A program made the translations under genes and the position numbers. From positions 434,001 to 498,000 of the forward strand of contig CAVYRN010000005.1 of the NCBI GenBank assembly GCA_963771015.1: 64,000 nt of DNA, in the 5' to 3' direction. Under the pieces are notes generated by a model. It ran no database searches and was not told the DNA's origin. It saw only the letters and a program-made list of their open reading frames with translations. Below, in pieces: positions 7,726 through 16,810 of the stretch. Source of the DNA: CAVSJJ01 sp963771015 (GTDB taxonomy: Bacteria > Actinomycetota > Actinomycetes > Actinomycetales > Dermatophilaceae). The first letter of the stretch is position 1, and each line of letters starts with the position of its first letter.

Positions 7726-8631
7726 GTGCTTCCCGACCTGGAGTCGTTGCGGCTGCTGACCGACATCGCGCGGCTCGGCAGCATCGGTGCGGCCGGCCGA
7801 GCGGCCGGCATGACCCAGCAGTCGGCCTCGGAGAGGCTGCGAGCCCTCGAGGCGACGGCCGGCCTCGATCTCGTCACCCGCAGCCCCGGCGGCTCCGCCC
7901 TCACCCCGTCCGGGCTGCTGCTCGTCGAGTGGTCCGCCGATCTTCTCGCCCGGGCGGCGGAGGTCGAGACTGCGCTGCACACCCTGCGCCAGGGCCGGGC
8001 TCGCCGGGTACGGGTCTATGCCAGCATGACGGTGGCCGAGTCCCTCCTCCCCCGGGTTCTGGTCCGGCTGCGCCGGGAGCGCGAGATCAACGTGCGGCTG
8101 CACGCCACCAACTCGGAGGCGGTCATCACGGCCGTCCGGGCCGGCCGGGCCGACGTCGGCTTCGTCGAGGGCCCGATCGACCTGCGCGGTCTCGGCTCGA
8201 TGGTCGTCGGCGTCGACGAGCTCGTGCTCGTCGCAGCCCCGGACGATGCCTGGTCCCGGCGCCGGACACCCCTTGACGCCGCCGCGATCGCCCGCCGACC
8301 GCTGACCAGCCGCGAGCAGGGTTCCGGGACCCGCACGGTCTGGGAGCGGGCGCTCGAGAGCGCCGGGGCGGAGCCGGCTCCGCCCGAGTCCGAGCTCGAG
8401 ACGACCGCGGCGCTGCTCTCCTCGGTGGCCGCCGGCGGCCCTCCGGCCTTCGTCAGCCGCCGGGCCGCCGCACGCGACCTCGAGATGGGCGACCTCGTGG
8501 AGCTCAAGACGACCGGGATCGACCTGCATCGGGTCTTCACCGCCGTCTGGCTGGGGGGCCGGCGGCCTGCCGAGGGTCCGGTCCGCGACATCCTCGGCCT
8601 GATCGGAGCGGGCGCCGCGGGGCGGTCCTGA
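7726..8631 (+). CDS. LysR family transcriptional regulator
   Basis: A 301-residue LysR-type regulator with a GTG start. The N-terminal winged helix-turn-helix is clear (SLRLLTDIARLGSIGAAGRAAGMT, then QSASERLRALEATAG); the remainder is the two-lobed periplasmic-binding-protein-like effector domain, starting with the VRVYASMTVAESLLPRVL segment. The TDT-family transporter gene 96 bases downstream on the same strand is the probable target, a pairing often seen for LysR and SLAC1/TehA-type sulfite or dicarboxylate exporters. The effector is unknown. Confidence 0.92.
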   Translation: MLPDLESLRLLTDIARLGSIGAAGRAAGMTQQSASERLRALEATAGLDLVTRSPGGSALTPSGLLLVEWSADLLARAAEVETALHTLRQGRARRVRVYASMTVAESLLPRVLVRLRREREINVRLHATNSEAVITAVRAGRADVGFVEGPIDLRGLGSMVVGVDELVLVAAPDDAWSRRRTPLDAAAIARRPLTSREQGSGTRTVWERALESAGAEPAPPESELETTAALLSSVAAGGPPAFVSRRAAARDLEMGDLVELKTTGIDLHRVFTAVWLGGRRPAEGPVRDILGLIGAGAAGRS

Positions 8632-8727
8632 GGCACGGCATACGCCACCCGACTCACAGGTTGGTCCTGTGTCGCCACAGCGGATCGCCCTCTACCGAGG
8701 CTGCTCCTCCCCGGAGACGATGGAGGC

Positions 8728-9861
8728 ATGACGACCGTCACCGAAGCCACCACGGCACACCCCGCCACCGTCCACCGACCCACTCCCGCACCCGGGCCGT
8801 CGCTGCCCCCCGCCGGACCGGCGTGGTACCCGGCGGCGATGGGCACCGGCATCCTGTCGACCCTGCTCCAGCTCCACTCCGGCCGAAGCGCCGTCCTGCA
8901 CCCGCTCGCGGTCGGCGTGCTCGCCATCGGCTGGGTCGTGCTGGTCGGCCTGTCCGCGGCGTACGCAAGGCGGATCGCCGCGGACCGGGCGGCGCTCACG
9001 TCGACCCTGACCGACACAGCGACCCTTCCGCTGTGGGGCACCGTATCGATGGGCCTGCTCGCGGTGGGCGCGGCCACGCTGGCCGTGCTGCCGTCGGTGG
9101 CTCCCGCGGCCGCCGGTCCCGCCGTCATCCTCGACGCCGTGCTCTGGGCCGTGGGCACGGCCCTCGGGCTGGCGACCGCCTTCGGCTTCGCGGCCGTCCT
9201 GCTGCGCCGCCGGGCCGGCCTGCCGAGTCCGGTCTGGGGGCTGCCCATCGTCCCTCCGATGGTCTCCGCCACGACTGGCGCGGCCCTCGTCCCGCACGTC
9301 GGTTCCGCCGCGGGCCGCTTCGCGCTGCTGCTCGCCACGCTGGGCTGCTTCTTCGTCGCCCTCACCCTCGGCCTGCTCGTCTTCGCCCTCGCCTACCACC
9401 ACCACTGGCGCATCTCCCCCATCCCGGTCGCCGCCTCGGCGTCGGCGTGGATCCCGCTCGGCATCGTCGGCCAGTCCACCGCCGCCGCCCAGGCGATCGT
9501 CGCCCACGGCACCGAGTTCCTCAGCCCCTCGGGCGCGCAGGCAGCCCAGACGTCGGCGTCCGTCTACGGCACGGCCATGTTGGCCCTCGGCGCTCCGCTG
9601 GTCGCCTTCGCCGTCGTCGTGACCGCCCGCGGGTTCCGGGCCGGTATGCCGTTCACGCCCGGCTGGTGGGCGCTGACCTTCCCCGTGGGCACCATCTCCC
9701 TCGGCGCGCTCCTCCTCGGCAACGCGACCGGGTCGTCCGTGGCGACCGCCGTCAGCTGGGTCGCCCTCGGTGTGCTCGTCGGCACGTGGAGCCTGTGCAC
9801 CACAGCCTCGGTCCGTGCTGTCGCCCGGGTCGCCGCTCGGGTGGCCACCCCGGCCACGTAG
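8728..9861 (+). CDS. TDT family transporter (tellurite-resistance/dicarboxylate, SLAC1 fold)
   Basis: A 377-residue integral membrane protein with about ten hydrophobic helices. The start of the core domain (GPAWYPAAMGTGILSTLLQLH) is the hallmark of the tellurite-resistance/dicarboxylate transporter family, whose first helix begins with a PxWFxxVMGTGI-like stretch. Relatives include TehA, the Mae1 malate permease and Ssu1 sulfite exporters, and the plant SLAC1 anion channel. It is expected to move a small anion across the cytoplasmic membrane; which one cannot be told. It follows a LysR gene that probably controls it. Confidence 0.88.
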   Translation: MTTVTEATTAHPATVHRPTPAPGPSLPPAGPAWYPAAMGTGILSTLLQLHSGRSAVLHPLAVGVLAIGWVVLVGLSAAYARRIAADRAALTSTLTDTATLPLWGTVSMGLLAVGAATLAVLPSVAPAAAGPAVILDAVLWAVGTALGLATAFGFAAVLLRRRAGLPSPVWGLPIVPPMVSATTGAALVPHVGSAAGRFALLLATLGCFFVALTLGLLVFALAYHHHWRISPIPVAASASAWIPLGIVGQSTAAAQAIVAHGTEFLSPSGAQAAQTSASVYGTAMLALGAPLVAFAVVVTARGFRAGMPFTPGWWALTFPVGTISLGALLLGNATGSSVATAVSWVALGVLVGTWSLCTTASVRAVARVAARVATPAT

Positions 9862-9921
9862 CCCCCGTGGGGCGCGGCCATCCCGCCGCGCGGCGAGACC
9901 CCCCGGCCGTATCGTGAGCAC

Positions 9922-11166
9922 GTGCGAGTGGACCCCCGGAGCGCCTTCTACTGGCACGCCTTCTTCCTCGCCGTGACGACGAGCTTCACCGAGGTGAACA
10001 CCGTCATGCCGGCCCTCGTCATCGAGGCCGGCGGCACCGCGGCGACGGTCGGGGTGCTGACGGCGATCATGATCGGCCTGCCGCTGGTCGCACAGCTCGT
10101 CTTCGCGAGCTTCCTCCACACCCGGAAGCGGAAGAAGCCCTACCTCCTGCTCGGCATCAACCTGCGGGTTCTCGCGCTCGCGGCGGGGGCCATGGCCATC
10201 GCCACGCTCGGGACGGGCTCCGACATCATCCCCGCCGTCTTCGCCGCGATGACCGTCTTCGCCCTGAGCGGAGCCTTTGCCGGCGTCTCCTACACCGAGC
10301 TCGTGGGTAACCTCGTGCGCTCGGAACGACGGCGGGTCTTCTTCGTCCGGCGACAGGTCATCACCACCCTGGGCCTGCTCGTGTCAGCGGTCGTCACCCG
10401 CTTCCTCCTCGGCGCCGCCGCCTTCCCCGACGGGTACGTGCTGCTCTTCGCCATGGCCTCGGTCTTCCTCCTCATGGCCTCGGCCGGCTTCTGGGTGCTC
10501 CACGAGACACCCAGCGGCCCACCCCCCGACGGTGCTGCTCGGGTGCGGCACCGGGCGGGCATGGTCGCCGCTCTCCGGCAGGCACCGACCATCCTCCGGG
10601 AGGACGCGAACCTGCGAGCCCTCATCTTCGCGATGAACCTCCTCGCCCTCGGGTACACCTCGATCCCCCTCGTGACCGCGCTGGCACACCGGACCTACCG
10701 GCTCTCCGCCGCCACCGTGGGGACGTTCGTCCTCATCCAGATCGGCGGCATGCTGCTGGCCGCCCCCCTGTGGACCCGACTCATCCGCCGTGGTGGCTAC
10801 CGCCTCCTCCTCGTCGTCCAGCTCGTCCTCAACGCCCTGCTCTTCCCCGCCGCCCTCGTCGTGGCGGCCGGCGCGCCCCTCGGCGCCTACGCGGCGCTCT
10901 ACCTCGTGACCGGGGCGATCATCTCCGCCCAGAAGATCAGCATCGACGGGGTGCTCGTCCAGATCTCCCCCGACGGACGTCGGGCCCTGTATGCCGGCGT
11001 GTTCGGCGCCGCGAACATCGCCTCGGCGCTGCTGCCGCTGCTGACCGGGGTCCTCGTGGGGAGCCTGGGCTATCCCCCGGTGTTCCTCGGCGCGTCCGTC
11101 GCGGCTCTGCTCGCGCTGGTCCCGGTGCGGCGGCTGGCCTGCGGGGAGTGGTACCGGGAGGCGTGA
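9922..11166 (+). CDS. MFS transporter (12 membrane helices)
   Basis: A 414-residue major facilitator with a GTG start. Hydrophobic segments are spaced as two sets of six. A basic loop (HTRKRKKPYLLLG) lies between helices 2 and 3 at the usual motif-A position, and a long cytoplasmic loop rich in His/Arg (around residues 195-215) separates the halves. It is probably an exporter of the general drug/metabolite type; no substrate is evident. It converges on the phosphoesterase gene with only 12 bases between them, leaving no room for a separate terminator. Confidence 0.85.
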   Translation: MRVDPRSAFYWHAFFLAVTTSFTEVNTVMPALVIEAGGTAATVGVLTAIMIGLPLVAQLVFASFLHTRKRKKPYLLLGINLRVLALAAGAMAIATLGTGSDIIPAVFAAMTVFALSGAFAGVSYTELVGNLVRSERRRVFFVRRQVITTLGLLVSAVVTRFLLGAAAFPDGYVLLFAMASVFLLMASAGFWVLHETPSGPPPDGAARVRHRAGMVAALRQAPTILREDANLRALIFAMNLLALGYTSIPLVTALAHRTYRLSAATVGTFVLIQIGGMLLAAPLWTRLIRRGGYRLLLVVQLVLNALLFPAALVVAAGAPLGAYAALYLVTGAIISAQKISIDGVLVQISPDGRRALYAGVFGAANIASALLPLLTGVLVGSLGYPPVFLGASVAALLALVPVRRLACGEWYREA

Positions 11167-11178
11167 CGTCGGTGCCGC

Positions 11179-12177
11179 CTACAGCCCGAACGCCGAGGCC
11201 ATGGACGACGCCGAGGCCGCCTGACCCAGCGGAGCCAGGCGCAGCAGGTCCTCGGTCGTCCGCAACAGCGAGTAGTGGTCGAACCGACCCTGCGCCACCG
11301 TCCCGGGCGACACCGACGGCGCCACGACGATGGCCGGCACGGTTGACCCACCCCCTTCGGCCTCATCCCAGGTGAGCACCACGAGCGTGTCGCCGGACCG
11401 GTAGTTCGGCCCATCGAGAAGGGCGGTCAGCCAGGTGCGTAGCCACGCGTCGCCGGCCGCCACCGAGCAGTTGTGGGTGTCGTGGCAGAGGTTCGGGGTG
11501 ATGAGGGCGAAGGCCGGGAGCGCCCCGGCCGCAATGTCCCGGGGCAGCGCCTCGAGACCGACATCGCTGTGCTGGCATGCGGCACGAAGGTCGGTGAAGT
11601 AGGCCGCCGGGTTGTGGCGGACGGCATACATCCCGGAGTTGGCGAGCAGGCACGGCGACGGCATGGACTCCTCGTAGGAGCGCCAGGTGAGACCCGCGGC
11701 CTCGACCTGCCCGAACAGCGACGGCCCGGCGACCGGGTGCAGGGCAGGAGCCGCGTCGTCGGCCACGCCGAAGGTCGACCCCCCGGTGGCGGCGAGGTAG
11801 TTCGGCAGCGACGGATGAGCGACGCCGTGGTAGTTGACCGCCACGCCGCAGCGACCGGACAGGGCGTTCTCGAAGGGGGCCGCGGAGGAGCCGAGCACGG
11901 CCCCGTAGTCCTTGTTCTCCATCCATACCCAGACCACGTGGCGGTAGCGCCCGACGGCGGCATACCCGCAGGGCCGCGCGGCGCCGGGGCCGGCGGTTGA
12001 GGGAGTGTCGGCTGACGTGGTGGCCGCCGGGCTCGTCGACGCCGATGGCGGGGGCGCGGTGGCCGCAGGAGCATCCGGGCCCGAGACCACGCCACACGCC
12101 GACAGGATCCCGACCGAAAGCCAGGCGGCCAACCCGGCCAGGAGGTGCCGCCGAGCGGCTTCGTGCCGTACCAGCAT
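11179..12177 (-). CDS. Secreted phosphoesterase lipoprotein (acid phosphatase / PF04185-like)
   Basis: A 332-residue lipoprotein: an N-terminal hydrophobic signal ending in LSAC (lipidated Cys about residue 28), a Pro/Ala/Thr linker, then an alkaline-phosphatase-fold phosphoesterase domain. Family motifs are HVVWVWMENKDYGAV (metal/nucleophile region), GVAHPSLPNYLAATGG, SYEESMPSPC, AVRHNPAAYFTD and LVVLTWDEAEGG. The same motifs recur in the much longer protein at 41069-43228, so the window carries two paralogs. Enzymes of this group hydrolyse phosphomonoesters or phospholipid headgroups outside the cell. The gene is transcribed alone. Confidence 0.88.
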   Translation of the reverse strand: MLVRHEAARRHLLAGLAAWLSVGILSACGVVSGPDAPAATAPPPSASTSPAATTSADTPSTAGPGAARPCGYAAVGRYRHVVWVWMENKDYGAVLGSSAAPFENALSGRCGVAVNYHGVAHPSLPNYLAATGGSTFGVADDAAPALHPVAGPSLFGQVEAAGLTWRSYEESMPSPCLLANSGMYAVRHNPAAYFTDLRAACQHSDVGLEALPRDIAAGALPAFALITPNLCHDTHNCSVAAGDAWLRTWLTALLDGPNYRSGDTLVVLTWDEAEGGGSTVPAIVVAPSVSPGTVAQGRFDHYSLLRTTEDLLRLAPLGQAASASSMASAFGL

Positions 12178-12320
12178 GTCGTTTCCCCTTCGTGGACGGC
12201 CAGGGTGCGGCGGGCGGGCCGGCCACGCACGCGAGGATTGTCACACCCGACCCTGACCACCAGGAGGGACGTGGCCCCGGACCGGTTCCCCGTCCGGCAC
12301 GGTCGGCCGGGTCCGACGGT

Positions 12321-12359
12321 TTTCTTGACTGAATCCAGATATTGATCCACACTCGAACG
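12321..12359 (+). promoter_or_regulatory. AT-richer leader of fur-katG, probable Fur-controlled promoter
   Basis: Directly upstream of the fur start is an unusually AT-rich patch for this genome, with a -35-like TTGACT at 12325-12330 and TATTGA at 12340-12345. FurA-type regulators in actinomycetes autoregulate furA-katG from a site overlapping a short or leaderless promoter, so this is the expected operator location. The exact operator boundaries are not resolved. Confidence 0.4.
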
Positions 12360-12806
12360 GTGCCTGCCACGTTCGACGCCGAGCCCCTGCTGCGCGGGGC
12401 CGCTCTGCGGGTGACCCGCCCGCGGGTGGCGGTGCTGGACGCGGTGCACGAGCATCCCCACGCGGACACCGACTCCATCTTCCGCGCCGTTCGCGCCAAC
12501 CTCGGCGAGGTCTCCAAGCAGGCGGTCTACGACGTGTTGCAGGCGCTCACCACCGCGGGCCTGCTGCGGCGCATCGAGCCGGCCGGCTCCGTGGCCCGAT
12601 ACGAGAGGCGGGTCGGAGACAACCATCACCACCTCGTCTGCCGGTCCTGCGGCGAGATCGTCGACGTCGACTGTGCCGTCGGCGACACGCCCTGCCTGAC
12701 CGCGTCCGACGACCGCGGCTACGCCATCGACGAGGCCGAGGTCGTCTACTGGGGCCATTGCCCCGCCTGTTCCATCTCGGCCGGTTCCTCAACGACGGAT
12801 ACCTGA
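12360..12806 (+). CDS. furA: Fur family regulator (FurA-type, peroxide response)
   Basis: A 148-residue Fur protein from the GTG at 12360; a TTG at 12342 would add six residues and sits inside the presumed promoter. The DNA-binding helix region (VTRPRVAVLDAVHEHPHADTD, then SKQAVYDVLQALTTAGLL) is followed by the dimerisation domain with the metal-binding NHHHLVCRSCGEIVD and the HCPAC zinc pair. Position immediately before katG is the classic actinobacterial FurA-KatG arrangement, in which FurA represses both genes and releases on peroxide stress. The 74-base gap to katG suggests co-transcription. Confidence 0.92.
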   Translation: MPATFDAEPLLRGAALRVTRPRVAVLDAVHEHPHADTDSIFRAVRANLGEVSKQAVYDVLQALTTAGLLRRIEPAGSVARYERRVGDNHHHLVCRSCGEIVDVDCAVGDTPCLTASDDRGYAIDEAEVVYWGHCPACSISAGSSTTDT

Positions 12807-12880
12807 CCAGAACGACCGATCCGACCGGTCCCACCCAGCCGTCCGGGACCGGCGCCGCTTCCTAGACCGAGGAGAGCACC

Positions 12881-15067
12881 ATGGAGAACGAGAACAGCCC
12901 GGCGCCGAGCGGAACCCCCGGGCGCACGTCGCGAGCCAGGTCGAACCGGGACTGGTGGCCCAACCAGCTGGACCTGACCGTCCTGCACCAGAACCCGCCG
13001 ACGGCCGACCCGCTGGGCGCCGACTTCAGCTATGCCGCTCGGTTCGCGGACCTCGACCTGACGGCCCTCAAGGCCGACGTCGAGGCGGTGATGACGACCT
13101 CGCAGGCCTGGTGGCCGGCCGACTACGGCCACTACGGGCCGCTCTTCATCCGGATGGCCTGGCACAGCGCGGGCACCTACCGGATCAGCGACGGACGTGG
13201 CGGCGCCGGGTCCGGCGAGCAGCGCTTCGCTCCCCTGAACAGCTGGCCGGACAACGCGAACCTCGACAAGGCGCGTCGGCTGCTGTGGCCGGTCAAGCAG
13301 AAGTACGGCACGAGGATCTCGTGGGCCGACCTGCTCGTCTTCGCCGGCAACTGCGCCCTGGAGTCGATGGGGTTCGAGACCTTCGGCTTCGGCGGCGGGC
13401 GCGAGGACGTCTGGGAGCCCGAGCAGGTCGACTGGGGCACGGAGGACACCTGGCTCGATGACGAGCGCTACAGCGGCGAGCGCGACCTTGCGAACCCGCT
13501 GGCGGCCGTCCAGATGGGACTCATCTACGTCAACCCGGAGGGCCCGAACGGCAACCCGGACGCGCTCGCCGCCGCCACCGACATCCGGGAGACCTTCCGC
13601 CGGATGGCGATGAACGACGAGGAGACGGTCGCCCTCATCGCCGGTGGCCACACGTTCGGCAAGACCCACGGCGCCGGCGACGCGGCGACGGTGGGGCCGG
13701 AGCCCGAGGCGGCCCCCCTCGAGGAGATGGGGCTGGGCTGGAAGAGCAGCCACGGGACGGGCGTCGGCGGCGACGCCATCACCAGCGGCCTGGAGGGCGC
13801 CTGGACGCCCACGCCGACCGCGTGGGACAACAGCTTCTTCGAGACGCTGTTCAGCTTCGAGTGGGAACAGACCAAGAGCCCGGCCGGGGCGACTCAGTGG
13901 AAGCCGACCGACCCGGCCGCGGCCGACCTCGTCCCGGACGCCCATGACCCGGCCAAGCGCCACGCGCCGATGATGCTGACGACGGACCTCGCCCTGCGGG
14001 TGGACCCCGCCTATGAGCGGATCGCCCGCCGCTTCTACGAGAACCCGCAGGAGCTCGCCACGGCGTTCGCCAAGGCCTGGTTCAAGCTGACCCACCGCGA
14101 CATGGGCCCGGTCTCGCGCTACCTCGGCCCGTGGGTCCCGGCCGAGCCGCAGCTCTGGCAGGACCCGGTTCCCCCGGTCACCCACGAGCTCGTCGGCGCC
14201 GAGGACGTCGCCGCACTCAAGGAGACGATCCTCGGCTCCGGACTGCAGGTCGCCGAGCTCGTCGCGACCGCCTGGGCGTCGGCGTCGACGTTCCGCGGCA
14301 CGGACAAGCGGGGCGGCGCCAACGGCGCCCGCATCCGGCTTGCCCCGCAGAACCAGTGGGACGTCAACGACCCCGCCCAGCTGGCGAAGGTCCTCACCAC
14401 GCTCGAGCGCGTCCAGCGGGACTTCAACGCCGCCCACGCCGGGGGCGTCCAGATCTCGCTGGCCGACACGATCGTCCTCGGCGGCTGTGCAGCCGTCGAG
14501 CGGGCCGCGAAGAGCGCCGGGTTCGACGTCGTCGTTCCCTTCACGCCGGGCCGCACGGACGCCTCCCAGGAGATGACCGACGTCGAGTCCTTCGCCGTGC
14601 TGGAGCCGACCACCGACGGGTTCCGCAACTACCTCGGCAAGGGCGACGGGCGGCCCACCGAGCAGCTCCTCGTGGAGCGCGCGCGGCTCCTCACCCTGAC
14701 CGCGCCCGAGATGACGGTCCTCGTGGGCGGCATGCGGGTCCTCGGCGCGAATGCCCAGCAGTCGTCGCACGGGGTCTTCACCCGGCAGCCGGGCGCCCTG
14801 ACGAACGACTTCTTCGTCGCCCTCCTCGACGCGAACACCTCGTGGGCTCCGGTCTCCGAGGGCGAGGAGCTGTTCGAGGGCCGCGACGTCAGCACGGGGG
14901 CGGTGACTTGGACCGCGACCCGCGCCGACCTCGTCTTCGGCTCGAACTCCCAGCTCCGGGCCCTGTCCGAGGTCTATGCGAGCAGCGACGCGAAGGAGAA
15001 GCTCGTGCACGACTTCGTCGCCGCCTGGGACAAGGTCATGAACCTCGACCGGTTCGACATCGCCTGA
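12881..15067 (+). CDS. katG: Catalase-peroxidase KatG
   Basis: A 728-residue bifunctional haem catalase-peroxidase, full length for the family. The distal site is RMAWHSAGTYR with the catalytic Arg, Trp and His, and the proximal haem ligand is the histidine of GGHTFGKTHG. All three members of the Met-Tyr-Trp covalent adduct needed for catalase activity can be found: Trp in MAWHSAG, Tyr in LIYVNPEG and Met in APLEEMGLGWK. The C-terminal pseudo-domain (from about residue 430, starting near PVTHELVGAEDV) lacks the haem ligands as usual. The enzyme destroys hydrogen peroxide in the cytoplasm. It follows furA and has a well-placed GAGGAG before its ATG. Confidence 0.98.
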   Translation: MENENSPAPSGTPGRTSRARSNRDWWPNQLDLTVLHQNPPTADPLGADFSYAARFADLDLTALKADVEAVMTTSQAWWPADYGHYGPLFIRMAWHSAGTYRISDGRGGAGSGEQRFAPLNSWPDNANLDKARRLLWPVKQKYGTRISWADLLVFAGNCALESMGFETFGFGGGREDVWEPEQVDWGTEDTWLDDERYSGERDLANPLAAVQMGLIYVNPEGPNGNPDALAAATDIRETFRRMAMNDEETVALIAGGHTFGKTHGAGDAATVGPEPEAAPLEEMGLGWKSSHGTGVGGDAITSGLEGAWTPTPTAWDNSFFETLFSFEWEQTKSPAGATQWKPTDPAAADLVPDAHDPAKRHAPMMLTTDLALRVDPAYERIARRFYENPQELATAFAKAWFKLTHRDMGPVSRYLGPWVPAEPQLWQDPVPPVTHELVGAEDVAALKETILGSGLQVAELVATAWASASTFRGTDKRGGANGARIRLAPQNQWDVNDPAQLAKVLTTLERVQRDFNAAHAGGVQISLADTIVLGGCAAVERAAKSAGFDVVVPFTPGRTDASQEMTDVESFAVLEPTTDGFRNYLGKGDGRPTEQLLVERARLLTLTAPEMTVLVGGMRVLGANAQQSSHGVFTRQPGALTNDFFVALLDANTSWAPVSEGEELFEGRDVSTGAVTWTATRADLVFGSNSQLRALSEVYASSDAKEKLVHDFVAAWDKVMNLDRFDIA

Positions 15068-15144
15068 CCGCGACGGCGACCGTCCGGGTGGTGCCGTCGC
15101 GCCCGACCCGCACGGTCGCCACGTCCCGTTGGTACCGTGGCCGC

Positions 15145-15546
15145 GTGGAGACGGACGCGTACGACCTGTACCGCTCCGCCGAGCGCCTCCTCGAGGAGCG
15201 AGCGGCTTCGGCAGCCGTGCCGCTGCTCGAGCGGGCGGCTGGTCAGCTGCCGCATGAGCACGCGATCCTCCGGCTGCTGGCCCTGGCCCACTTCGGCTCG
15301 GGGTCCTTCACGGCCGCCGAGGGACTCCTGCGGGGTCTGGTCGACGCCGACCCGCTGGACGCCGACGCGCTGCACATGCTCGGCAGGACCCTTGAGATGA
15401 CCGACCGGCCCGAGGAGGCGCAGCGGTACCTCGCCCTGGCCGGGCAGCTCACCCCGGCGTATGCGGTGAGCTGCGAGGTCTGGGGCGGCGGACGCGACCC
15501 GGCCGACGGCGCCTGCGCACCGCCGTCAACGACGCCGGCCGACTGA
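15145..15546 (+). CDS. Small tetratricopeptide repeat protein
   Basis: A 133-residue protein from a GTG at 15145. The helical pattern shows about three TPR units (A..LLERA..LPHEHAILRLLALAHFGSG, then AEGLLRGLVDADPLDADALHMLGRTLEMTD, then PEEAQRYLALAGQL). TPRs mediate protein-protein contacts. There is no signal peptide and no other domain; the partner is unknown. It ends 19 bases from the convergent M20 peptidase gene. Confidence 0.8.
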   Translation: METDAYDLYRSAERLLEERAASAAVPLLERAAGQLPHEHAILRLLALAHFGSGSFTAAEGLLRGLVDADPLDADALHMLGRTLEMTDRPEEAQRYLALAGQLTPAYAVSCEVWGGGRDPADGACAPPSTTPAD

Positions 15547-15564
15547 CCGAGCGGGGACGCCGGG

Positions 15565-16800
15565 TCAGCCGAGGCGCGGGATGGTCGCGGCGAGGGCCGC
15601 GGCATACGCCCTGACCTGGGCGAGCTCCACCCACTCGACGTCGCCGTGCAGCCCGCCCCCGGCCGGGCCGCAGACGACGGCGGGGATGCCGGCCCCCTGC
15701 CAGAGGGCCGACTCCATCCAGTAGGGCGCTCCGACGCGTTGCGGCGGCAACGCACCCGCGGCGACGAGCTCCTCGGCAAGGACGCTCGCCAGCGTCGCCG
15801 AGGCCGGCGAGGCGTCCTGCTCCCACGCATCGCGGGCGACCCGCGCCCGACAGCTCGCGTCGACCGTGGGGTCGGCGGCGCGCAGGGCGGCGACGAGGTC
15901 CTCGACCTCGGTCACGATGTCGGCCGTCCGCTCGCCGGGGAGGGTGCGCCGCTCGATGACGGCGTAGGCCGCGGCCGCCAGCGAGAAGGGTGCTGCGCCA
16001 CCGCCGGCGACGGTGGCCATGAGCGAGCCGTTCCCGAGCAGCGGATGTGAGACTCGCCCCTCGAGCTCGTGCCCGCGTGCTTCGACGGCCGCCAGGAGCC
16101 GGCCGAGGTGGGTGACCGCGTTGACCCCCTCGTGGGGGCGGGAGGAGTGGGCGGCCAGGCCGCGCAGCTCGACATCGACGACGACGAAGCCCCGGTGTGC
16201 GACGGCGAGGCCGAGCCAGGTGGGCTCGCCGACGAGACAGACGTCGGGCAGTGTGCCGCGGGCCGCGAGGTGGGCGATCACCGCCTCGGTGCCGAGGCTC
16301 GCGTCCTCCTCGTCGGCGACGAGGGCGAGCGTGACGGGGGCCGCCGGGTCGGCCGCCGCGGCGGCCTCGGCGGCGGCGACCATCGCGGCCACCCCGGCCT
16401 TCATGTCGCAGGCGCCCCGGCCGTGGAGCCGTCCGGTGCGGCGGTCCCCCTCGATGCGGGCGGCGAACGGCTCGGCCATCCCGTCGACGCCGACGGTGTC
16501 GAGGTGGCCGTTGAGGAGGAGGTGGCTGCGTCCCGATCCGAGGTCGCCGTGGGTGGCGACCAGGCTGGGCCGCTCGACGGCGTCGCGGGCCGGAACGACC
16601 TCGCAGGCGAACCCGGCCGCCGTGAGCCGGCCGGCAAGCAGGTCGACCGCGGCCCACTCGCCGGCGGCGCCCTCGACCAGCCCGGGGTTGACCGTGTCGA
16701 GCCGGACCAGCGCGACCGCCAGGTCGACGGCGGCCTCGGCTGCGGCGTCGGCCGTCTCCGCCGTGTCGGGATGGCTCGGCCCGAAGCCTGGGATGCTCAC
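15565..16800 (-). CDS. M20 family metallopeptidase (ArgE/DapE-like deacylase)
   Basis: A 411-residue M20 enzyme. The GTG at 16800 gives the natural start (MSIPGFGPSH); an upstream ATG adds ten unrelated residues. Dinuclear zinc ligands are visible: LLNGHLDTVG (His and Asp), RGACDMKAG (bridging Asp), ADEEDASLGTEA (catalytic Glu and ligand Glu), and the dimerisation domain with the AHSSRPHEGVNAV histidine. The family hydrolyses N-acyl amino acids or dipeptides in the cytoplasm. Without lysine or arginine biosynthesis genes nearby the substrate is open. Confidence 0.9.
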   Translation of the reverse strand: MSIPGFGPSHPDTAETADAAAEAAVDLAVALVRLDTVNPGLVEGAAGEWAAVDLLAGRLTAAGFACEVVPARDAVERPSLVATHGDLGSGRSHLLLNGHLDTVGVDGMAEPFAARIEGDRRTGRLHGRGACDMKAGVAAMVAAAEAAAAADPAAPVTLALVADEEDASLGTEAVIAHLAARGTLPDVCLVGEPTWLGLAVAHRGFVVVDVELRGLAAHSSRPHEGVNAVTHLGRLLAAVEARGHELEGRVSHPLLGNGSLMATVAGGGAAPFSLAAAAYAVIERRTLPGERTADIVTEVEDLVAALRAADPTVDASCRARVARDAWEQDASPASATLASVLAEELVAAGALPPQRVGAPYWMESALWQGAGIPAVVCGPAGGGLHGDVEWVELAQVRAYAAALAATIPRLG

Positions 16801-16810
16801 GCCGGTGAGT

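Noticed and set aside
12746..15010. A 754-codon minus-strand frame opposite katG
   Set aside because: Shadow of katG; composition (Arg, Gly, Val, Leu, Glu runs) is typical of the complement of a high-GC gene.
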